Assembly: GCF_001625215.2 (NCBI RefSeq)
Contig: NC_030381.2
Coordinates: 54,423,214 to 54,487,213 of the forward strand
Origin: Daucus carota subsp. sativus
Taxonomy: Eukaryota > Streptophyta > Magnoliopsida > Apiales > Apiaceae
DNA: 64,000 bases
Direction: 5' to 3'
Below, in pieces: positions 34,893-46,615 of the stretch. Under the pieces are notes generated by a model. It worked only from the letters and a program-made list of their open reading frames with translations. It did no database searches and was not told the DNA's origin. The translations under genes were made by a program, and so were the position numbers. The stretch's first letter is position 1. Every line of letters begins with the position of its first letter.

Positions 34893-35270
34893 AACACATA
34901 GAAATAATGAACAGAAGAAGTTCACAACTTCAATGCTCTCTCTCTCTCTCTCTCAATTGACTAACATTGGGTTAATCTTACTCCAAAATTCCTAAATTTT
35001 AATGCCCTCTCTCTCTACATTTGCTTAATCTTTCCTCCAAAGTTCATGACTTTCAATTGCCCCCCCCCCCCCCCCCCCCCCCCCCCACACACACACAAAG
35101 TAAGTAGTTAAAGAATTACCAAGATTCAAAGGATAGCCCTTGCCAATCCCAACACCACAGCCAATGCCAAAGCCTGTAAAAACTTGAGCCACCTTGAAAT
35201 TAAATGGGTTCTCTAGCTTCATCTTCTGCTTCTTCACAACCATAACACCATTTTTAACACTACCCTCCAT
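31663..35270 (-). CDS. Glycine-rich plus coiled-coil protein of unknown function
   Basis: Not a family I can name. Exons 35270-35120, 34390-34302, 34210-34135, 33230-33181, 33095-32763, 32327-32289 and 31839-31663 join in frame to 304 residues, with GT/AG at every intron. The N-terminal ~110 residues carry alternating-glycine tracts (GFGIGCGVGIGKG and GLGCGIGFGHGFGVG), which could insert in or lie on a membrane, separated by a helical AARGATDAFSGVSGSA segment. The middle (~123-230) is Ser/Pro/Asn-rich and disordered-looking. The last ~70 residues contain a leucine/asparagine heptad coiled coil (AENLRAENNMLQLVLKHQQVIDEL split across exons) and a basic, Cys-containing end (CTDCFECRRKQRRR). The donor of the fifth exon (ACT|GTATGG) is the least certain junction. 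Intron 1 holds an unusual minisatellite. Partial copies lie at 16090, 37560 and 41390. Confidence 0.72.
34670..35095. repeat. Minisatellite of microsatellites in intron 1 of the glycine-rich gene
   Basis: A unit like CTTTCCTCCAAAGTTCATGACTTCC-AATGC recurs at least five times (near 34687, 34767, 34842, 34980 and 35032). Each copy is followed by its own expanded tract: poly-C plus (CA)n (34714-34753), (CT)n, (CT)n(CA)n, (CT)n, and poly-C plus (CA)n again (35060-35096). Confidence 0.85.
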
Positions 35271-36129
35271 TTTTATTCAACTAAAAATAAGCTTTTCTCT
35301 CTTTACAATTCTTCTATGCAACAAGTATAGATACAGATATACAGTATACTCTCCAATTCCATTTTCATGGAAAGTAGAAGCCAAGTTAGCTCCGATGAAG
35401 TCGATATCAAAACGGGTCAACCCGGCCCACTTCGGCAAACCCAACTCCTAGGCCCTAATATGTGTTTTGTCTCTTGATTATTTTATGCAACATAAACATC
35501 CATGATCCATTTTCTGCTTTCTTTTTTAGGTTTGACTTTTTCTTCTCTTCGGGTTTATTTTTGTATGTTAATTTATTTATTTTTTAGAAGTTAAACGTGG
35601 GCAAAAAATCAGAGTTTTATAATTTTTTTGGCAGGTCTGTTTAGTACTAAAAAAATAATAATAAATCACTTTCTCCTTGACCTTAGCGTCTTCAAAAATA
35701 TTTATTTCACATCAACAAAGTAAATACGGTTTTCAAAAAAAAAACAAAGTAAATACACATAATAATAATAATAATAATAATTATTATTATTATGGTTATT
35801 ATGATAATTAACACGCTTCTCCTACATCCTATTAAATATATTTTATCGTTCAGTTAATATATTTTAATGTATTATAATAAATATTTTTAAGTATATATTA
35901 AATAAAATATACTGATACTGATAATATATTTTAATACAAAAATACTAAAATAACAAACAAAAAATATAAAATTATATTAGCAGGCCAACATTAGTACAAA
36001 TGTGTACACAAATAAACTTTGAATGTAATCTATGATTTATAATTAAGTATTTTTCTATTCATAAATATCAGATGACATAAATTTACATTAAGTTATATTA
36101 TTTTCTATAAACTTAAACAATTTCTATAG
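35271..36129. other. Intergenic, no gene seen
   Basis: Upstream side of the glycine-rich gene, then AT-rich DNA with an (AAT)n/(ATT)n palindromic microsatellite at 35760-35795. Confidence 0.6.
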
Positions 36130-36717
36130 CATCATTTGTAGTTTGAACCGTTACAATCACAGTCGCATCCAAATCAGATGAAATAATCATAGCCAGGCCT
36201 TCCTCAACTGGTGAAGAGATCCAACACATGCAATCTATACAGCCTTGTTTCCCTTTGCAATACTTATTGCATCTGCTTTAATACAATCACCTAAACTAGA
36301 ATTCATACTGTCAAACCCCTGTCAAAATCTCGAAAAATTCTGGTGAAATAACTTGTTTTACATTAATTGTATCAATATTGAATATATCATTGGAAAACGT
36401 TGCAAAAATCAATCCAACAAACTCATCCAAGGTCAGGGGAATCTGCGCCTCGACTAACCTGATACCACTGTCATTCAAAACAATCTCAAGTCCACCCTCC
36501 TCGACTCGTCTTAGCCTCCCAGCTAGCACAGGCTTATCTGATAATGCAATTCCCATCGACGTCTTAGTCCAACCAGCTACCATCCAGCCAGAATCTTCTC
36601 TAGCTCCCTATCTTCTTCGGCTGATATCTGAAGTGATGGCCTCGGATACGTTGGCTTATGCAGTACAACAGTTAAAAAGCCCTCATGTTGCACCATGGAG
36701 TTGCTATTGTTTGCCAT
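36130..36717 (-). pseudogene. BAHD-like pseudogene (copy C)
   Basis: The start (MANNSNSMVQHEGFLTVV) and parts such as MVAGWTKTSMGIALSDKPVL and RLVEAQIPLTLDEFVGL match the two open BAHD-like genes downstream on this strand. A deletion after RELEK removes ~20 residues and shifts the frame. A second removes the end of exon 1, the intron and the first half of exon 2, joining FVGL directly to a piece like SNDIFNIDTINVKQV. Later exon 2 text is interrupted by stops. It cannot encode a functional protein. Confidence 0.85.
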
Positions 36718-37559
36718 TGCTATAATTTTAACTAGTTTAACAAATGTACATATTAATACATGCATAAGATATGCTCTAATATCAAATTTCGGGTAGACCT
36801 ACATTCACTTTGATGGAATGGAACAGGGAGAATGGAATGAAATTTGTACTCTAAAGACTAAATTTGGAATGTGATGTATAATTTTCATTTTTTTTAATCA
36901 TTTCATTCGAAATTATTTGAACTAGAATTCTAACCATATATTTCGGAAAATTTAGAATCACTCAAATTTGGTCATTATTTTCTCATACTCTTTTTTTTCA
37001 TAATTTTCTTTTATAAATATTCATTCCATTCTCGCCTCGTTTCATTCCATACAAGTGAACGCAACCTAAATATTTAAAGGTGAACAAGCAAGATCCAATT
37101 GAGGTCGACCAAAGGAGCGTCGAAAATTCTATTGCTTTCAACTGTAATGCAATGGGATCATTACTGGCCGTCGGCCGAGACAACTTGCTTAAATTGACAG
37201 AACTATCGTGTTCTGATTTGAAACGCACATTTTCTCAAAATGATCAGTCATATGATACTTATCAGTGACTCTTAACCAACCGACTTGCTTTACATGAAAA
37301 TCCACAGCTGAAACGTGAGATCATTTATTCAGCTATCAAATTTAGTTCACATATTATAATTAAATTCATATAGACCATAATAATTATACAGATAAAACAG
37401 TTGTCATTTGGGTGTTTGTCGATCTGAGTTTCTTAGGATATTGCAAGTATCCTAAGAAAAATGACAAGAAATTTTTTAAGAATCAGCTGAGATGTCATTG
37501 TCGCAGCTGCAAAGATCAGGGGTACTTGAATGCAGCAACCACGTTGACAGAAAGCTACT
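36718..37559. other. Upstream remnant of BAHD copy C
   Basis: Around 37078-37190 the text (GTGAACAAGCAAGATC...ATTCTATTGCTT...) is similar to regions upstream of the open copies (near 40000 and 43480), so the promoter was duplicated too. No gene. Confidence 0.55.
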
Positions 37560-37985
37560 TTACTTGAATGCAACAACCAAAAGGAGCGAAAGCAACTTAT
37601 ATTTTTTACTATGCCCTTAAGTAAGCGACTCTGCTAATACCTCGAGATTTTAGGAGAAAGATTTACCAGCATCTTATATTATATTTCAAGTTTCGACATA
37701 AACAAATACTCATCATTCCAACATACAACTCCAGAACCAATGCCGAATCCTTTAGTATTCAAGTCCGATTATAATATCTTTTGCTACAATTTATGAGCTA
37801 AAAAATAAAGTGTTTACATAGACTTGTTATAAGAAAACAGGTTTACAAGAGAAATAAAGTAGTAGTGTCGCGATAAGCTCAGAAATACAAGCAGAGTGAT
37901 TAGCCGATCCCATTAACACCAGAAAATGCATCAGTCACGCCTCTATCAGCAACCATAATAGGACTAATATTGGCATTGCACCTAC
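37560..37985 (-). pseudogene. Fragment of the glycine-rich gene (exons 2-3 region)
   Basis: Collinear with 34010-34395 on the same strand. It keeps recognisable parts of exon 3 (GAACCAATGCCGAAT...AATATCTTTTG) and exon 2 (GTGATTAGCCGATCCCATTAACACC...GCATTGCACC), with substitutions and small indels that break the frame. It sits directly 3' of BAHD copy A, mirroring the arrangement of the complete gene next to copy C. Confidence 0.75.
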
Positions 37986-38124
37986 AACCTCAAAGACCTC
38001 TTAGATGAGTATATGTTATTTGTACCAGATCTTTTATGTTATAATACCATATGATCCTGGTAAGCTCTCCTGACACCTTGAGGTTTGTTTTGAGAGAATT
38101 GGTCACTTAACATGGTATCAGAGT

Positions 38125-39650
38125 TTAGGCATCATTTGTAGTTGAAACTGTTACAATTACAGTCATGTTCGACTCAGATGAAATAATCATGACCAGGTCT
38201 TCCTCATCCGGTGAAGAAATCCAACAGACAGTTTCAGTAGGCTTGTTTCCCTTTGCAATGTTGATTCCATCAGCATCAATATATTCACCCCAACTATAAT
38301 CTTTACTGTTAATCCCAGTTAGATTCTTGAAAGATTCCAGAGATAAAACTTCTTTCACGCTAATTGTATCAATCTTGAGCATATCATTGTTCGGGTTCTT
38401 GACTAGTAAGGAAAAATCTGAAGTTACCTTTTTCCCGAGCCTGCGGTTCACCTTGTCAATGCATGACAATGCTACTATCCTCTGCATTTCATTGTCCACT
38501 GTCAAATTTGCGAATTTGAAGATCAGAGTCTGCCTGCTGGTTTCTTTTGCAGGTTCGTAATTCGGGCTGTATACCTGAGTTGAGTTGGGTTTTCCGAAAT
38601 TAGGGAGGTAGAACAGAGGTAGTTTCTGAGATAAAGATTCAGTGACAAGGTTCATGTGAATTTCGGACCATCTTTTGAGGAAGCTTGACATTGAAAAAGG
38701 GTCAGCTAGAAGTATGCTGCAGCTTATTCCTATTGCATATGCACCACATTTGAAGTTTGTCACCTGCAAAATTTTATTTCATTTAAAATCAAACCAAACA
38801 TGCCTGGTGTGAAGTCGGGACGTAAAATGCACGCAGACCTTACATCCGCTCAAATCTCACCAAGTCATCCAAAAACCTAATTAAGGTTCTATGTTTTAGT
38901 TTATTCTAGCCAAGAAAGTGTTTAATTAGAACCAAGGCCGGCCCTAAAGTTCAGGGGATCTCAGTCAAAATCAGCTTTTGGGGTCCAATTCATATATAAA
39001 CCGCGTGTTTGACTGAAATTTAGGGGCCTGGGATCATATCTTGTCTGCCTATAGTCATGACCAATTCTGATGGGAACTTAAAACTCGAAAGTACATCTCT
39101 TTAAAGGAAACTACAAAATCTGACATTATGTAGAAGTACATCTAGTATAATCCTTAAATTGACTAACAAAAGAAGAAAGAATCTAGGATTAGGAACATGC
39201 CTGAATGTACATTAGTGGCGAAAACTGAGTGTCCTGATCATCAATACTCTTCCAATAAACAAGCTGTTTCCGCTCTTCTTCCTTGTTCCTCAAACCACCA
39301 AACTCATCCAACCTCAATGCAATCCGCGCCTCGACTAGCCTTACACCACTGTCATTCGAGACAAGCTCTAGTCCACCATCTTCCGCTCTTCTTAGCCTCC
39401 CAGCTAAGACTGGCTTCTCTGACAACGCAATTCCAATCGACGTCTTAGTCCAACCAGCAACCATCCAGCCAGAATCATCACTAGATGCCTTCTCATAACA
39501 TAAAATCATACGAAAGCACTGCCTCAAAAGGCCTGCCTCCCTGTCTTTTTCGGTTGAAATTCGGACTGATGGCCTCGGGAAAGTTGGCCTATGTGGTACA
39601 ACAGTTAGAAAACCTTCGTATTGCACCATGTGGTTGCTGCTGTTTGCCAT
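38125..39650 (-). CDS. BAHD-fold acyltransferase-like protein lacking the catalytic histidine, copy A
   Basis: Exons 39650-39201 and 38763-38125 give 362 residues, short for BAHD enzymes (usually about 420-460). Family features: the N-terminal EGFLTVVPHRPTFPRP strand, MVAGWTKTSIGIALSEKPVLAGRL, FGGLRNKEEERK, and after the intron CGAYAIGISCSILLADPF, the place of HXXXD. Here the histidine position is Ile and the residue after Asp is Pro. The DFGWG structural motif appears as DYSWGEY. BAHD enzymes move acyl groups from CoA using that histidine, so catalysis is doubtful; a regulatory or scaffold role, as proposed for some BAHD relatives, is possible. The intron starts with GC (CAG|GCATGT), where copy B has GTAAGT. 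Without splicing, translation would stop four codons later. Confidence 0.8.
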
Positions 39651-39705
39651 TACTGTGAGTCAGCTAGTTGATCATGTGTCCAAATTTATACATGCAGGCC
39701 ACCAA

Positions 39706-39952
39706 CACATGTGTTTGGCTGGGGCTTAAAAGCCAGGATTCTGGGTTTATAAGTTAGAAGCACTTATTCGTAACGTTTATGAAAAATTAAGAAGTACTTA
39801 TAAAAAGCTCAGAATACTAGTTTTTATTCATGACTTATGCTTCTTTTCAAAATACTTTAATCACTTTTAAGTCTTAACTTGCTTCTAACTTTTATTTCAT
39901 ATTTTTACTTTAAACAAGAAGCACTTATTTTAAGCTCAGCCAAACAGCCCCA
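39706..39952. mobile_element. Small foldback element near BAHD copy A
   Basis: TGTTTGGCTGGGGCTTA at the left and the inverted TGGGGCTGTTTGGCTGAGCTTA at the right enclose ~250 bp whose arms (GAAGCACTTATT... and its complement) also pair. The GGxxxTGTTTGG ends suggest a Tourist-like or hAT-like origin; the left end is degenerate and no target duplication is sure. Confidence 0.5.
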
Positions 39953-40201
39953 TAGTATAACATCGAAATTTCGGAGTAGATGCAGAGTTTAATGTTTATA
40001 GGTGAACGAGCAAGATTCTTGATGAGGACAGTAGGAAACTCTGAATTCTATTGCTTAAGTAGTGCAGTTACATAATTTTATGGTTGAGACAACTTGATTT
40101 AACAAGTCGGCGAGTTGATAAGCAATGCAAGATAGAGCTAGAGTTGGCTTGAGCGGCGCATTTAGCAATGCCAGCAGCTTGGTGAGGCATCGCTGTCTAT
40201 G

Positions 40202-40806
40202 AACGTGTTTGGATGGGTTTTTATGTCAAACTTTAAAAGCCCTTTTTCATGAAAGTCGGTTAGAAATAAGCTAGGCTTAAACTCATAACTTGGTATATAT
40301 TTTTTATCAGTTTATTTTATTTTTATGATTTTTTAATAAAAACCAATCAATATAAATAATTATTAATTCTTTTTATTATTATTATAATAACTCACAAATC
40401 ATCTATAATATAAAATTATTCAAACAAATAATTTAAGCCGAAGATTTATTATATTAAGAGCTCGTTTGGGTATATTTAAAATTATGAATTGTGGATTATA
40501 ATGACTTAATTTAATAAATATTCATTATAAATTAATTTGTTTAGGTAAATTTAAATTATAAACAACTTATGAGTTATAAAAAATAATTAGAAAACAATTT
40601 GATAAATTATTTATTTTAGCGTTGAAATTCGTTTTTATTAAAAATTCATATAAATAAAATAAATTCATAAAAAATATATTTTACTAACTTTTAACTTTAA
40701 ATTTAAGACTTATTTTGTGACTTCTAACTTATTGCACAAATATTTATAAAATTAAAACAAAAAATTACTTAAAAACCGGACATACAAATCCAAGCAAACA
40801 CGCTCC
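40202..40806. mobile_element. Foldback-like element between BAHD copies
   Basis: GAACGTGTTTGGATGGG at the left matches, inverted, GGAGCGTGTTTGCTTGGATT at the right. The interior is AT-rich with another GAGCTCGTTTGGGTA near 40458, possibly a second end. No ORF and no certain target duplication. Confidence 0.45.
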
Positions 40807-41389
40807 AAGTTAAAAGATCATAATCTCAAGCCTACCGCTCCTCGAACAAGTGAAGGAATGGCCTGCTGGCAAGGAGCTGCTCATTTTTCAAACTCATACA
40901 TTTAAATAATTTTATCAGAATTATTAGAATAATTTTATATTCAAGTAAAATTGATGTGCAAGGTTTCTCGTGCATCAGTTAATTCGGTAGTGAAGAGGCT
41001 CAGACCTTAACAAATCTAATAATTATTAGAATAATAAAAAATAAAAGATAATGCTAGTATTATCCCAAATATTTTTGCAAAAAAAAAAAATTGGAAAAGG
41101 GTAAAAATAGTGGAAGACGAAAAGAGATATCATGGCAGGAATCATCGAAAAATTTCTGATAGAAACCTTTTTTTTTTTTTTTTTAATAATCAGGTGTCCT
41201 TGCTTATGATAGAAACTTCTTTTCCATGTTTAGGAGAGTACTGTACAAAGTTTCAAGCATGCAAAAAAGGACGAGAAGAATTATCAAGATCTAGCTACCA
41301 TTCCGTTATTGCCACAATGCACGACAGGTACTTTCAATACAGCAACCCCAGTGACAGAAAGCTACTGAATTGTTGAAATTAAATGCAGG
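40807..41389. other. Intergenic, no gene seen
   Basis: AT-rich. A stretch near 41318-41365 (GACAGGTACTTTCAATACAGCAACC...) resembles 37530-37560 and marks the tandem repeat unit boundary. Confidence 0.5.
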
Positions 41390-41590
41390 CAACCACAACA
41401 AAAGAGAACTATTAATTATTTCATTGCGTTGTTAAGTTACGGATTCTGCTAAAATCTTGAAAATTTACACTAATCTTATATTATATTTCAACATACACAT
41501 ATCTACGACTAGAAAGATCAAGTTCTGAAATGAAATATGCACGTAGGCTTGTTAAGTTGTTATAAGAAAACAGGTTTATATTAGAAAAAA
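41390..41590 (-). pseudogene. Heavily decayed remnant of the glycine-rich gene
   Basis: Shares short phrases with 37565-37860 (GCAGGCAACCACAACAAAAG, CTTATATTATATTTCAA, TTGTTATAAGAAAACAGGTTTA) in the same order. No exon is readable. It lies directly 3' of BAHD copy B, in the position that the larger fragment holds for copy A. Confidence 0.5.
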
Positions 41591-41845
41591 AAAAAAAAAC
41601 TGATCTACTATTTTTAGCGGAGATTTATTCAATTGAGTTCTATGTAGATCAATTTTTAATGTAAAACTCGGATACCATATATGTACTCATAATATTACAA
41701 ATTATATTATAAACATGTTCTCCTTGCGGTACACTTGCAGTATATTTATAATCTCTGAAATTTCTGATAAAACAATGATCTTCGTATAACTTTTCCCGAA
41801 ATTTATTTGAGCTTTAAAAAAATTGCCAGAGCATGTTCTCCAAGC

Positions 41846-43370
41846 TTAAGCTATTTCTACCGCATGATCTGTAGCCGAAACTGTTACAACCACAGTCACG
41901 TTCGAACCAGATGAAATAATCATGACCAGGTCTTGCTCAACCGGTGAAGAGATCCAACACACAGTATCAACAGGATTGTTATTTTTTGCAATGTTTATGC
42001 CACCAGCATCAACATAATCACCCCAGCTACAATCTTCCCCGTGATTCGCAGTATAGTTCTCGAAAGATTCCAGTGAAATGACATCCTTCACAATAATTGT
42101 AACAATCTTGAACACATTGTTGAAAGGGTCCTTGACTAGCAATGAAAAATCTGAAGTCACCTCTTTTCCGAGCCTGCGGTGAGCCTTCTCAATGCATGAC
42201 AGTGCAACAATGCTTTGCATTTCGTTGTCCATTGTCAAGTTTGCAAATTTGAAGATCAGAGTTTGTTCAGTGGTTGCTTGTGGAGTCGCGTAATTTGGGT
42301 CGTATACAGGAGTTGAGTCAGATTTTCCGAAATTAGGGAGGTATTGCAGAGGGAGTTTCTGTGTCTGGGATTCACTGAAAAGGTTCATGTGAATTTTGGA
42401 CCATTTCTTGAGGAAGCTCGACATCAGAAAAGGGTCGGCTAGAAGTATGCTGCAGCTTATGCCTATCGCGTATCCACCACATTTGAAATTCGTCACCTGC
42501 AATATTAAATTTATTATAAACTAAATATATCATTTGTCGTACCAAGGTCTATCTCAGAACATATACTAATCTGTGAGGCATATGAGCCTGCTTATTAAAA
42601 AATCCAGAGTGTGTCTCAAGTAGAGCGGACAAAAGAAGTACTAATTTTAATGTTGTGTTTGGTTGTGGAAAACGGAATGGGTAAAATTACTTGAAATTAA
42701 CAAAGAAAAATAAAAATTAAGCGAGTGCAAAATTGCAACAATGAGGTTTGAGAAGAAATTCGGGTAGGAGAGAATGGAGCATCTCTAGCACACGAGGTAA
42801 GGAATGAAACGGAGGAAAGAATGCAATTTCTTAACAGTTGCCCGTAACGGAGTTCATTCTTCATTTTATTCCAATCTTTCATAATCATTCATATCAACCA
42901 AATACAACATAAAAACTTACCTGAATGTACATCAGTGGCGAAAACTGAGTATCCTGACCATCAATACTCTTCCAATAAACCAGCTGTTTCCGCACCTCTC
43001 CCTTGTACCTCAATCCAACAAACTCACTCAACGTAATTGGAATCCGCGCCTCGACTAGCCTTATACCACTGTCATTTGACACAATCTCCAGCCCCCCATC
43101 CTCAACTCCTCTCAACCTCCCAGCCAGCATTGGCTTATCCGACAATGCCATAGCCATCGACGTCTTAGTCCAGCCAGCCACAATCCACCCTGAATCTTCA
43201 CTAGAGGTCCTTTCATAACATAAAAGCATGTGGAAACACCGCTTTAAATTGCCAGGCTCCAAATCCTTTTCGGCTGAGATTCTAAATGATGGCCTTGGAA
43301 AAGTTGGCTTATGTGGTACAACACTCGAAAAGGCTTCATATTGTACCATGGAGTTGCTATTGTTTGTCAT
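41846..43370 (-). CDS. BAHD-fold acyltransferase-like protein lacking the catalytic histidine, copy B
   Basis: Exons 43370-42921 and 42496-41846 (GT-AG intron) give 366 residues. Exon 1 is exactly as long as in copy A (150 codons). Conserved parts are PHKPTFPRPS, WIVAGWTKTSMAMALSDKP, GIRLVEARIPITL and YWKSIDGQDTQFSPLMYIQ. The HXXXD region reads CGGYAIGISCSILLADPF, again with Ile for His and Pro after Asp; the DFGWG region reads DCSWGDY. Because both open copies share the changes, the loss predates their duplication and the proteins have stayed open since, which argues for a retained role other than standard acyl transfer. All three BAHD-like units are on the minus strand in tandem. Confidence 0.83.
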
Positions 43371-46300
43371 TGCAATGTCTCTACCAGCTGATCAATCATG
43401 CACATTTATACTCGCAATTTATGCACTCTTACATTTAAGAGCAAACTTTTCGCGGTAGATGCAGAATTGAATGTTTGTAGGTGAAGACGACAGATCGTTA
43501 CTCAGGTTGGCAATTTTAAGAGGATTATTAGCGTTAGAATATTATGGTTTTGATTGAAGTAGTACTGCAGTGGGATCCTTTCTGGTTGAGACAAGTTGCT
43601 AAAGGAGTTCAACTTCAATAAATTGAAACTAATTTGATTTTCTTGGCGTAATTGAGAGGTTGGGAGATATTTAAGAACATTTCTAGTTTTTTTTTTGACA
43701 GAGAACTTTTCTAGTTGTTTATTCTACAAATAGATTAATGAGCAGCTAAATTTATTTAAAGAAAACACGAGCTTATTTTACAAAAATTACATATTTATCT
43801 GGAGATAAAAAATAAGTCTATCCAATGTTTAACATTTCACGAAAACAAATATTTATTTTCAAAAAATAAATATAATTTCATATACATTTTTTGAATAAAA
43901 TATTTATTTTTGATAAAATCAAATAAATTAGACATATATATGTTTTCAATTATTTATTTTTGACCCAAATTTGAGATTTGAGAAATTTTATAATTTTTCT
44001 TTTTCACATGTAGGATACTAGATTTTAACTTATCTTTGCATTTGAGATTTTTTTTAAGTAAATATTTATAAAAGTTCTATATTTATTTAAATAAATAGAA
44101 AAACCACCTATATTACATATGCATGCACATATTTATATATTTCTTAATAATTATTTATTTATAAAAATAAGAAAACCCAAATATCAGAAATATATATCAT
44201 TCAAAATATCTCATTCTCATTAGCATCAAATATCCCAACAAGGCATGGACCATGGCACCCTCTTGCATCGTTGTCATTACTCATTAATATCGTGATCCGG
44301 CACCCACCGTGTAACTTGCATTGACATGTTGTTCAACTTTTCTTAGGCATTTTATTAGGTGGGTGTTGTGATTCTTTCTGGAAACGCAATGTACCATTAA
44401 TTAGGGGGCCATCATGTATTCATGTTGTTCTGAGTGGAAAAAATACAGTTTTTTTTTTGCCGAAAAAAATACAGTTTTTTGATATTTTATTCGAAGTAAA
44501 CTTTGGTTTTAATTGATTAATATTAGAAACAAAAGGATTAAATTCTTATCAAAAAAAAAAGAAAAATTTTGTAAATTTTCCTTGTAAAATTTTAAGTTAG
44601 CTTTGTTTCTAATCCAAGTGTGGAAACATTTTACTTTTTATGAATAAACATTAAAATAATGTAGTAATTTTTTGAGAAATTTGAAAAAATATCTGTATTT
44701 TCAAATTTATTTTCAAAAAATCGTCAAAATTATAAATGAGATTACAATACTCATTGAAAGTAGTTAATTTTCAAATTACCGCTACAGAGGAGTTTGTATA
44801 TGTGATTATATCGTATTTTCGAAAAAAATTGTAACTTAAATTTTTTTGAAACCATATAGTTGCAAGTTTATCCACAAGTTATAAAAAGATTTTTAAAAAG
44901 ATGGGGCAGAAACTTAAAAGGCATAAAGCCTACATAAGCATTTATTTGGCGCACAATATTACAGTTATTAGTTGAGATCTTAGAAATGTATAAATTGGAC
45001 GAGGCGGAAACGCCGGAAAGGGTCCAGCTGCCCTTGTCAAAAATTGTCTGAGAATTTAATTTATAAATTATAAGCACGATTGGATAGCCCAATGGTCAAG
45101 GATTTATTGTAAAACTGTTTGGTTAATAGGTGTTTAATTAGTTTTTAGTGACACGTATCAAAACCTCTAATTCAAAAAACTCCTCAAAGTAGCTTTTTGA
45201 AAATTAGCTTTTTGAGTCAAAACTTCTATTTCAATCCGCTAACTATCAAACACTAATATTAGCGGATTAAAATGGTCAAACGTCTAAACTATCTCGAACC
45301 TCTAATTTTATCCCAAACATTTAACTTCCAAACACGACCATTGTCCGGGAATTATATGAATCTGTAGCTGAGTTCACGTAAGATCAAGAAGTCTTGAAGT
45401 GAAATTGTGAAAATAAGACTGATTATTATTCAGAAGGTTTGAAGTGAAACGGTGAAAAAAATATTCTTATAATTTTGGACAGAAATGATCAACTTTCAAT
45501 ACTCTGGCAAGTATGAAATGCGAAAAAATCTAACCGTTTATGAACATCTCGAGTTCGGCTAATATATTTGAATTCTTGAATATATTATTTGATTTTTCAA
45601 ATCGGGTTTGAATATATTAAATTTATATAGAAGTGGGTTTCGACTTCTAAAATTATGATTTGATCATTGTTGAACTCCAACCTCAGCTCGAAACAAATCC
45701 TACTAGTCCACGCTATTTTCTGCTTTTTATTTCCTGAGAACAAAATTTTTATTATATCGATCTTCTATTATTTGATACTTCTTATTATAATTTATTTCCT
45801 GAAACTGTCTCCAAACACCTCAATCTAAAATTTATTTAACTTTTTCAAAAATAAAAAACGTTTTTTTTATCATCAAACCAGACATACAATTAATACCAGG
45901 TCCATTCTTAAAACATTCTGAATTTCAGCATCGTGTTCGAACTCTCGTCCTCTTAAGTCTCAATTAGTTGTGGAGCATGTGCTGTTTATTACAAGCACTA
46001 TAAGACCGGTGTAAATCCTAATGGTGGAGTCGTGTGAAATACCGTTGATGATTTGTTAAGGATATATTTTTATAGTGGTTGAAATCATCTGCTAATACGT
46101 TTATGAAGAAGTTAAACATCTTTATTAGACTTGACTTTGGCAAATTTATTGTCATTAGGGTGGTTGTTATCAGTAATAATCATATTTATTGATTTCAGAA
46201 ACGAAACATGACTAATCATAATTTAAAAAAAAATATTGATTTTTCTGACTCAGCCTGGACTTCGGCATAAATTAGCCTCCCTTGGTTCCGCCTCTAACAA

Positions 46301-46615
46301 GAAGTTCTCAACTCAGTGATTGTACATGCCCGATGATATCTGAACCCCGACAAATAAGAAGCAAATGAGAAAGAAGTTGTTAATCTGACAAGTTAGCTTT
46401 ATGATCAATTTTGTTGCTGTCTTTAGGACATCCACAGAACCGAGAGTAAAAAAGAGATGGTATGAGCAATTTTTTAGATTCTTTCGAGAAGGTTTGGTGA
46501 TTTTTAGACTCTTTAGGAAATGTAATAAGGTTTTGTTGATTTTCAGCACAGGTTGTCTGGTGTTCAGTCACTTCTAACTGATTCACACTCTTATCTATTC
46601 TGGTTTCTTGATCTT
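43371..46615. other. Gene-poor, AT-rich intergenic region
   Basis: The first ~200 bp resemble the upstream sides of BAHD copies A and C. Around 45112-45345, TTTGGTTAATAGGTGTTTAA...CTAATATTAGCGG has weak foldback character. An ORF at 46380-46586 (minus) has no known motif. No gene is supported. Confidence 0.55.

Noticed and set aside
38930-39060. CAAGGCCGGCCCTAAAG, a hAT-like end in the intron of BAHD copy A
   Set aside because: No second end or target duplication found; left as an unproven relic.
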